This document shows, piece by piece, positions 7,756-13,312 of a stretch of 13,312 nt of DNA. The position numbers were made by a program, and so were the translations under genes. The notes below the pieces were generated by a model. It was given only the letters and a program-made list of their open reading frames with translations, was not told the DNA's origin and did not search any database. The stretch comes from Armatimonadetes bacterium UBA5419. GTDB lineage: Bacteria > Armatimonadota > UBA10988. Location: assembly GCA_002409445.1 (NCBI GenBank), contig DHNJ01000034.1:1-13312 (forward strand). Direction: 5' to 3'. Each line of letters opens with the position of its first letter. Within the stretch, counting starts at the first letter, position 1.

Positions 7756-7783
7756 GGGCGGCCTCCTTTGTCGCGGTCGCGGT

Positions 7784-9049
7784 CTAAGCGCAGACGTTGC
7801 GCAGGACGGCGTCGAGCGTCGCCGCGAACGCCGCGCAGTCGTCCGCCGTGTACCACTGGTCGACGCTCAGGGTGACCATCCGCGCCCAGTAGTCGATCGC
7901 CCGCGGGCACAGCTCCGGCCGGCAGTGGTCGGCGTGGGCGCCGAAGAGCGGGAACATCTGGTGGAAGGTGTGCCAGTCGGGCGCCGAGTCGGGCCCGCGG
8001 TGGCCCGCCCAGATGCCCGCCTCGCCCAGCGCCGCGGCAATCGCCGCCGACTGCTCGTTGGTCGCGGGCAGGAAACGGATCTGGTAGCCGATGTCGCCGG
8101 TCGGGTCGTTGCTCTTCTGCCAGGTCAGGCCCGGATAGTCGCCCAGGCCGGCCATGATCTGGCCGAAGACGCGCCGGTAGCGGTCGACAATCACCGGCAG
8201 CTTGGGCAGCTGGACCCGCGCGATCGTCGATTCCAGGTCGCTCAGCCGGTAGTTGGTGCCGGGGAACAGCTCGCCGGGATAGCGCTCGGGGCCGAACCGG
8301 TCGGGCCGCCACAGCCCGCCGCCCTCGACAAACTGCAGCGCCCGCTCGGCCAGCCGCCCGCCCTCGCGCACGGTGATCAGCCCGCCCTCGCCGCCGCCGA
8401 TCAGCTTGTAGGCCGAGATGCTGAAGCAGCCCAGATCGCCCACGCTGCCGACCCGCGCGCCGCGGTAGCTCGCGCCGGGCGACTGCGCGCAGTCCTCCAG
8501 CACCGCCAGTCCGTTCTGCTGGGCGAACTCGACGATCGGCGCCAGGTCGGCGACGAAGCCCCAGTGGTGCGTCGGGATGACCGCGCGGGAGCGGGTGGTC
8601 AGCAGGCCCGGAAGCGTCGCCGGGTCAAGCTGCAGCGACTCGTCGATATCGGCGAAGACCGGCGTCGCCCCGCACAGCGCCACGGCCATGCTCGTCGCCA
8701 GGAAGCCGATCGCCGGCACGATCACCTCATCGCCCGGCCCCACCCCGACCGCGACCAGCGCCGCATGCAGCGCCGCCGTGCCCGAACTGACCGGAATCGC
8801 CTCGGCCACGCCGAAAAACTCGGCCGCCTCGACCGCATACCGATCCCCCGCCGCCTCCGGCACCGCCCCCATCCACCGCTGCAACCCCGGCCCGCCGGGC
8901 GGCAGATCGTCATTGCTCACCGCCGCCCCAATCCGCCCCAGCGCCGCCTCCGAAAACCCAAACCGGCGCGCCAACGCCATAAACTCATCCACCCCGATCT
9001 TCGGCTCCATCCGCCCCGTCCGCCCCTCAAACTTCGGTACCTGCCGCAT
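7784..9049 (-). CDS. DegT/DnrJ/EryC1/StrS family PLP aminotransferase
   Basis: Predicted PLP-dependent sugar aminotransferase of 421 residues, a family that usually aminates keto-sugars but also includes dehydratases and regulatory members. Landmarks are SSGTAALHAAL (88-98) for phosphate binding, EDCAQSPGA (185-193) with Asp186 for the PLP nitrogen, SISAYKLIGGGEGG (210-223) with the Schiff-base lysine Lys215, and GTNYRLSDLE (264-273). The first 70 residues are longer than in typical members (KIGVDEFMALARRFGFS). ATG 9049 has AGGAG 6 bases upstream. It is the first gene of the minus-strand unit and is divergent from the restriction-modification gene across a 112-base gap. No other nucleotide-sugar genes are in view, so the substrate cannot be assigned. 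Codon choice differs between the first about 85 codons (G- or T-ending) and the rest (C-ending). Confidence 0.9.
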   Translation of the reverse strand: MRQVPKFEGRTGRMEPKIGVDEFMALARRFGFSEAALGRIGAAVSNDDLPPGGPGLQRWMGAVPEAAGDRYAVEAAEFFGVAEAIPVSSGTAALHAALVAVGVGPGDEVIVPAIGFLATSMAVALCGATPVFADIDESLQLDPATLPGLLTTRSRAVIPTHHWGFVADLAPIVEFAQQNGLAVLEDCAQSPGASYRGARVGSVGDLGCFSISAYKLIGGGEGGLITVREGGRLAERALQFVEGGGLWRPDRFGPERYPGELFPGTNYRLSDLESTIARVQLPKLPVIVDRYRRVFGQIMAGLGDYPGLTWQKSNDPTGDIGYQIRFLPATNEQSAAIAAALGEAGIWAGHRGPDSAPDWHTFHQMFPLFGAHADHCRPELCPRAIDYWARMVTLSVDQWYTADDCAAFAATLDAVLRNVCA

Positions 9050-9097
9050 GTCACGCTCCTGGGCGCTGGTTCACCACCCACCGCCCCAATCCTGCGC

Positions 9098-9109
9098 CGC
9101 GTCGACGCG
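9098..9109. promoter_or_regulatory. 12-base perfect palindrome between divergent genes
   Basis: CGCGTCGACGCG is its own reverse complement. It lies 5 bases before the candidate -35 box of the restriction-modification gene and 49 bases from the start of the divergent aminotransferase gene. A flanking inverted repeat, CCCACCG (9077-9083) and CGGTGGG (9119-9125), encloses it. Its position suits an operator, but in GC-rich DNA a palindrome of CG dinucleotides can arise by chance. Confidence 0.35.
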
Positions 9110-9114
9110 CTGCG

Positions 9115-9143
9115 TTGACGGTGGGCACGCGCGATGGTACCGT
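9115..9143 (+). promoter_or_regulatory. Candidate promoter of the restriction-modification gene
   Basis: TTGACG (9115-9120), a 17-base spacer and TACCGT (9138-9143) match the sigma-70 pattern at 5/6 and 3/6 positions, typical for GC-rich genomes. Transcription would start near 9150, leaving a very short leader that contains the GGGGAG ribosome-binding site (9150-9155). Confidence 0.45.
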
Positions 9144-9161
9144 CCGGCCGGGGAGCCGCCG

Positions 9162-11600
9162 ATGCTGACCAAGGTGCAATTCACCGACTACCTCGATGCG
9201 TTGCAGGCCGTCCAAGCGCGCGGCGACGCCCGCGAGGAGAGCTACTACGGCGCCCTCGACGGACTGTTGCGCGATGCCGCTTCGGCTGCCGGCCGCCACG
9301 AAGTCGACGTCACCACGCTGCCCAAGCCGACCGATGCCGGTAACCCCGACTTCCGCGTCTGGAGCGGCACCAACCGCGTCGTCGGCTACGTCGAGGCCAA
9401 GCTGCCGGGCGCTCGCCTCGACGAGGTGGCCCTGGGCGAACAGCTGAGCCGCTACCGAACCGCCTTCCCCAACCTGCTGCTGACGGACTTCTGTGAGTTC
9501 CGGCACTTCCGCCACGGCGAGCCCGTCGGCCGCGCCATGGCCACGGACGACTTCCGGCTCAACCGCCTCAACGTCGCGCCGAAAGCCGCTCGCACCGCCG
9601 AGTTGGCCAACCTGGCGCAGCTGCTCGACCGCTTCCTCGACTTCGACCTCGCACCGACCTACACCGCCGAAGGCCTCGCCCTGGAGCTGGCCAAGCGCAC
9701 CGCCTTCATGCGCGACATCATCGAATCGCAGATGGAGGCCGAGGACCCGAAGACCGGCCGCCTGACTGGGTTCTACGCCGCCTTCCGTGACTACCTGATC
9801 ACCTCCCTCACTCCGGAGGGCTTCGCCGACCTGTTCGCCCAGACGGTGACCTACGGCCTCTTCGCCGCACGCACTCGCGCCACCGCCGAACTGACCCGGC
9901 AGACCGCCCACCAGCACATTCCCCACACCATCGGAGTGCTGCACGACGTGTTCCGGTTCCTGAGCCTGGACGACCTCTCGTCGCAGCTGGCCTGGTGCGT
10001 GGAGGACCTGATCCAGGTCTTAGCGATCGCCGACGTACCGAAGATCCTCGACGACTACTACCGCCAGGGCCGCGGCGAGGATCCGGTGGTCCACTTCTAC
10101 GAGACGTTCCTCGCCGCCTACGACCCAGCGGAGCGAGAGCGGCGCGGCGTCTACTACACGCCGGAGCCCGTCGTCGGCTACATCGTGCGCTCGTTGCACG
10201 CGCTGCTGAAGTCGGAGTTTGGCCGGGCCGAAGGCCTGGCCGACCGCTCGGTGACGCTGCTCGACCCCGCCGCGGGCACCATGACCTTCATCGCCCGCGC
10301 CACCCACCAAGCCATCGACGAGTTCGACCAGCGCCACGGCGCCGGCATGCGCCCCGAGTTCATCCGCGAGCACATCCTGCGCAACTTCTACGCCTTCGAG
10401 TTGATGGTCGCGCCCTACGCCGTCGGCCACCTGAAGATGGGCTTCCATCTGGCGGAACTAGGCTACAAGCTCGGCGCCGATGAGCGGATGCCGTTCTACC
10501 TGACCAACAGCCTGGAAGAGGAGGAACTGCACCAAAGCGCGCTGCCGGGCTTCGCGGCGCTCGCCACCGAGTCGCGGCTCGCCGGCGAGGTCAAGCAGCG
10601 CAAGCCGGTGCTCGTGATCCTAGGCAACCCGCCGTACTCCGGCCACGCTGCGAACAACGGCGAGTGGATCAAAGGCCTGATTGAGGACTACAAGCAGGTC
10701 GACGGCCAGCCGCTGGGTGAGCGCAATCCGAAGTGGATCCAAGACGACTACGTCAAGTTCCTGCGCTTCGCGCAGTGGAAGATGGACCAGTCCGACAGCG
10801 GCGTGGTCGGGATGATCACCAACAACGGCTACCTCGACAACCCGACCTTCCGCGGCATGCGCCAGAGCCTGATGAACACGTTCGACGCGATCCACGTCCT
10901 GGACCTGCACGGCAACGCCAAGAAGCGTGAGGTCGCGCCGGACGGCGGCGCGGACCAGAACGTGTTCGACATCATGCAGGGCGTGGCGATAGTCTTCTTG
11001 GTGAAGCACGCGGACGCCGATGCCCCGGGCGTCGAGCGCGGCGTCTGGCACATGGACCTGTACGGGACACGCGAGGCGAAGTACACGTGGCTGGACGACC
11101 ACGCCTGGCCATCGACGACCTGGACCAAGCTGGAACCGGCCGCGCCCCGCTACGACTTCGTCCCCCGCGACAACGAGGGCATGGCGGAGTTCGAGCGGTT
11201 CGTCAGCATGCCGCGGATCTTCGAGCTCAACAGCGTCGGCATTGTCACCGCGCGCGACAAACTCACGATTCACTTCACTCCCGATGCCGCGTGGCAGACC
11301 GTACTCAATTTCTCGGCCCTGGAGTCCGAGTTGGCCCGCGAGGCGTATGACCTTGGCGCAGACACACGTGACTGGCAGGTCTCTCTCGCGCAGCGAGACC
11401 TAAGATCTAGTGGTCCCGTACGCACCCATCTGGCGCCAATTCTTTACCGCCCCTACGATGTCCGACATACATACTATACCGGTCGCTCCCGCGGCTTTAT
11501 CTGCATGCCGCGCCAGGACGTCATGCGCCATATGATTGGGGGGGCAAAACATCGCCCTCTTGGTCCCGAAGAGAGTCGAGCAAGACATACCGTGGAGTAA
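9162..11600 (+). CDS. Type ISP/IIG-like restriction-modification enzyme, frameshifted main part
   Basis: A single-chain enzyme expected to both cut and N6-adenine-methylate DNA. Order of parts: a PD-(D/E)XK-like nuclease site (Glu27, NPDF at 61-64, EAK at 78-80); a helical connector; the block HFYETFLAAYDPAERERRGV followed by YYTPEPVV (311-338), typical of Type ISP and related methylases; AdoMet motif DPAAGT (368-373); catalytic NPPY (489-492); and the start of a Type ISP-like C-terminal specificity domain with YRPYDVRHTYYTGRSRGF and VMRHM. No Walker A or other helicase motif is seen between nuclease and methylase, unlike LlaGI-type ISP enzymes of about 1600 residues. ATG 9162 has GGGGAG 6 bases upstream. 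The frame ends at TAA 11598-11600 after about 19 aberrant residues, because a seven-G run at 11538-11544 shifts it; with six Gs it would join the next reading frame in a 1052-residue protein. Confidence 0.88.
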   Translation: MLTKVQFTDYLDALQAVQARGDAREESYYGALDGLLRDAASAAGRHEVDVTTLPKPTDAGNPDFRVWSGTNRVVGYVEAKLPGARLDEVALGEQLSRYRTAFPNLLLTDFCEFRHFRHGEPVGRAMATDDFRLNRLNVAPKAARTAELANLAQLLDRFLDFDLAPTYTAEGLALELAKRTAFMRDIIESQMEAEDPKTGRLTGFYAAFRDYLITSLTPEGFADLFAQTVTYGLFAARTRATAELTRQTAHQHIPHTIGVLHDVFRFLSLDDLSSQLAWCVEDLIQVLAIADVPKILDDYYRQGRGEDPVVHFYETFLAAYDPAERERRGVYYTPEPVVGYIVRSLHALLKSEFGRAEGLADRSVTLLDPAAGTMTFIARATHQAIDEFDQRHGAGMRPEFIREHILRNFYAFELMVAPYAVGHLKMGFHLAELGYKLGADERMPFYLTNSLEEEELHQSALPGFAALATESRLAGEVKQRKPVLVILGNPPYSGHAANNGEWIKGLIEDYKQVDGQPLGERNPKWIQDDYVKFLRFAQWKMDQSDSGVVGMITNNGYLDNPTFRGMRQSLMNTFDAIHVLDLHGNAKKREVAPDGGADQNVFDIMQGVAIVFLVKHADADAPGVERGVWHMDLYGTREAKYTWLDDHAWPSTTWTKLEPAAPRYDFVPRDNEGMAEFERFVSMPRIFELNSVGIVTARDKLTIHFTPDAAWQTVLNFSALESELAREAYDLGADTRDWQVSLAQRDLRSSGPVRTHLAPILYRPYDVRHTYYTGRSRGFICMPRQDVMRHMIGGAKHRPLGPEESRARHTVE

Positions 11601-12321
11601 TGTGACCGTAGCCGCCAATATTGCAGGTCACGTTGCCGTCTCCGCAAAGACGACGGATTACTACTTCCCCCTTTACCTCTACGACGACGCCGACCCGCAG
11701 GATCTGTTCGCGGACCATGAGCCGGGCGCGAAGCACTCCAATGTCAACCCGGATCTGGTGCGGCACCTGACGGCGGCCTACGGCTATGCGCCGGCGCCCG
11801 AGGCGGTCCTGGGCCACGTCTATGCCGTCCTCCACAGCCCGGCCTACCGCGCGGAGTTCGCGGAGTTCCTGCGGCTGGACTTCCCCCGGGTCCCCTTCGC
11901 CAGCACCGCCGCCGCCTTCGAGGCCCTCGCCGCCGAAGGCGGCCGGCTGATCGCCTTGCACCTGCTGGAATCCCCCGAACTGGACCCGCCGGCCTGCCGG
12001 TACCCCGTTGCCGGCGACAACACGGTCCGCACGACGGGCAAGACCGGCCTGCGCTATGACGGCGACCGGCAACGGGTGTACATCAACGCCGACCAGTACT
12101 TCGAGCCGGTGCCGCCTGCGGTCTGGGCCCTGCGCGTGGGCGGCTACCAGCCGGCCGACCGCTGGCTCCGCGACCGCCGCGGCCGGCAGCTCAGCTTGGA
12201 TGATGTGCAGACCTACTGCCGCATCATCACCGCCATGGGCCGGACGATCGAGGTCCAGGCGGGCCTGGACGCCCTGCTCGCCCCCGTGCTGCGCGACCCG
12301 CTACCGCTCAAGCTCGACTAG
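11536..12321 (+). pseudogene. Type ISP-like specificity domain, out-of-frame 3' part
   Basis: This is the displaced C-terminal end of the restriction-modification enzyme. It opens with GGQNIALLVPKRVEQD, which continues the preceding ...VMRHMIGG if one G is removed, then AVSAKTTDYYFPLYLY, a typical feature of the Type ISP C-terminal specificity domain, and about 200 further residues ending at LPLKLD. No ribosome-binding site precedes the TTG at 11536 or the GTG at 11602, so independent expression is unlikely unless coupled by frameshifting. The remaining sequence has no further stops or frameshifts and keeps the host's C-ending codon bias after about 11660, which argues that the break is recent, reversible or an artefact. 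Confidence 0.85.
11538..11544 (+). repeat. Seven-G homopolymer at the frame break
   Basis: Seven consecutive Gs fall between ATG ATT and CAA AAC. In the upstream frame they read GGG GGG G.., throwing the downstream codons out of frame; six Gs would read ATT GGG GGG CAA AAC and fuse both parts perfectly. Such tracts are slippage-prone in replication and in sequencing. Confidence 0.85.
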
Positions 12322-12324
12322 CCG

Positions 12325-12365
12325 CCCGACTCCTGCCGTTTTCCCGTGTCGGAGAAGGAGTCGGG
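12325..12365. terminator. Possible terminator hairpin after restriction-modification gene
   Basis: A 9-base perfect stem (CCCGACTCC at 12325-12333, GGAGTCGGG at 12357-12365) with a 23-base loop starts 3 bases after the restriction-modification stop codon. No T-run follows, so a classic intrinsic terminator is not certain. The remaining 100 bases before the next gene show no clear promoter. Confidence 0.4.
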
Positions 12366-12467
12366 GGTGGGGTGGCGAAGATGATGCAGTAGGGTTAGGA
12401 AACTAGCCCGCTGTGGCCGGTCTGTTGGGCCTGGCCGCATGCCCTGTGTTGGCGTTGGAGCGAGCAA

Positions 12468-13312
12468 ATGGCACTGCATCGATCACCCCTTTTCCTCCTG
12501 ACCCTGCTGGCCCTGGTCGTGGGGCCGCTGTGGGCCGATCCGGCCTACTACACCAAAGGCGACGATTGGCGGCAGACGCTGATCGCCGCGCGTGAGGGCC
12601 TGATGGCCGCCGAGGCGGCGGGAACGGCTGAGTCGCGGCCGGCGGACGGGCTGGTGCTCGGGCCGTGGCAGCGCATCGGGCCGTTCGCCGAGCCCGGCAC
12701 GCATTCGTTCGCCGACGCGGCGCCGCCCGAGACCGAGATCAAGCTCGACGCGGTCTACGGCGCCGACGAACTGCGCTGGCAGGCGGTCGATTACGCCGAC
12801 GGCGTGGTCCACACGTTGCCCGGCCGCGACGAGTCCAACACCTACCTCTTCCGCACCATCACCGCCCCCGCCGCGCGCGAGCTGAACGGCTACTTCGGTA
12901 GCGACGACGGCCTGGCGGTCTGGCTCAACGGCGAGAAGCTCGTCAGCCAGGATGTGCCGCGTGGGCCCGGTGCCAACCAGGCGCAGGCCGCGCTGAAGCT
13001 GCGCGCGGGCGAGAACCAGTTGCTGCTCAAGATCCACAACATCACCGGCGGCCACGGCTTCTACTTCTCGCTCGACCCGACCCCCTCGGCCGCCGACCCG
13101 CGCGCCGAGGCCCGCGCGGCGATCTGGCCGCTGCTGACCCGCGACTTCCCCGCGGCCGGCCGCGAGATCGGCTGGGAGCGCGCGGAGGCCGTCTGGGCCG
13201 CCGATTGGCAGCCGGGTGACCTGAGCCCGCTGGCCCAGCGCTACCGCACCGCGATCCGCGGCGCCGCCTTCCAGGCCGAGGCCGACCAGCTGCTCGCCGC
13301 GGCGACCACCCC
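12468..13312 (+). CDS. Secreted beta-sandwich protein, 3' end outside window
   Basis: The open frame runs off the window edge after 281 residues. Residues 1-23 form a signal peptide with likely cleavage at WA|DP, matching the WA|DEP site of the propeller protein. Residues 65-203 read as a jelly-roll/PA14- or CBM-like domain common in planctomycete-type secreted proteins: GPWQRIGPF (65-73), then SNTYLFRTI (123-131), GSDDGLAVWLNGE (144-156), GENQLLLKIHNITGGHGFYF (181-200). From 209 on, an Ala/Arg-rich helical stretch begins. The catalytic part, if any, is not in view, so no enzyme class can be given. ATG 12468 has GGAG 7 bases upstream. It follows the restriction-modification gene after 146 bases and is probably transcribed separately. 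Confidence 0.75.
   Translation, partial: MALHRSPLFLLTLLALVVGPLWADPAYYTKGDDWRQTLIAAREGLMAAEAAGTAESRPADGLVLGPWQRIGPFAEPGTHSFADAAPPETEIKLDAVYGADELRWQAVDYADGVVHTLPGRDESNTYLFRTITAPAARELNGYFGSDDGLAVWLNGEKLVSQDVPRGPGANQAQAALKLRAGENQLLLKIHNITGGHGFYFSLDPTPSAADPRAEARAAIWPLLTRDFPAAGREIGWERAEAVWAADWQPGDLSPLAQRYRTAIRGAAFQAEADQLLAAATT

Noticed and set aside
7229..9118. Long plus-strand open frame opposite the aminotransferase
   Set aside because: Arg-rich shadow with no motif; the opposite strand has complete PLP-enzyme signatures.
8577..9161. Upstream in-frame extension of the restriction-modification gene
   Set aside because: It would run antisense through the aminotransferase coding sequence, is rich in Ser/Pro/Arg without family features, and ATG 9162 has a proper ribosome-binding site.

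Overview
The window comes from a very GC-rich bacterium (roughly 70% G+C in most genes) with bacterial Shine-Dalgarno signals and closely packed genes. The protein set includes a heparinase II/III-like lyase, a PmoA-family (DUF6807) protein, a secreted PD40 propeller, tandem amidohydrolase-2 domains, a DegT-type aminotransferase and a secreted beta-sandwich protein. This mix is common in carbohydrate-degrading Armatimonadota, Planctomycetota and related metagenome-derived lineages. I infer that kind of host but cannot name a species. No rRNA, tRNA, CRISPR array, transposase or integrase was found.

Layout. Positions 1-264 hold no gene; they carry three strong hairpins, two of which are inverted copies of each other. 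A plus-strand heparinase-like gene follows (265-2349). It overlaps by 6 bases the end of a minus-strand pair: a PmoA-family/DUF6807 gene (4187 to 3048) followed after 14 bases by an unrecognised 229-residue protein whose N-terminus looks like DnaA domain I or the DNA polymerase III tau/gamma fold (3033 to 2344). A short divergent region (4188-4327) contains a hairpin that could mask the PmoA-family ribosome-binding site and a TTGACA-type promoter candidate. It leads into a plus-strand secreted beta-propeller gene (4328-5470). Facing it with a 2-base gap is a minus-strand three-gene unit, transcribed 9049 to 5473: DegT/DnrJ/EryC1/StrS aminotransferase, double-domain amidohydrolase, SdpI-family membrane protein.

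Divergent from that unit is a single-chain restriction-modification enzyme (9162-12321) resembling Type ISP/IIG enzymes. Visible elements are a PD-(D/E)XK-like nuclease site, an N6-adenine methyltransferase core (DPAAGT, NPPY) and a C-terminal Type ISP-like specificity domain; no helicase is seen. Its reading frame is broken by one extra base in a run of seven Gs at 11538-11544. Removing one G restores a continuous protein of about 1052 residues. This could be a phase-variable switch, a recent inactivating mutation or an assembly error. The break lies in a patch with clearly lower GC than its surroundings. The window ends inside a secreted beta-sandwich protein (12468 to beyond 13312).

The strongest leads are the frameshifted restriction-modification gene, the amidohydrolase whose N-terminal half has lost every recognisable metal ligand, the inverted hairpin pair at the left edge, and the DnaA-N-like protein paired with a PmoA-family gene. 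I see no clear evidence for a wholly new multi-gene system.
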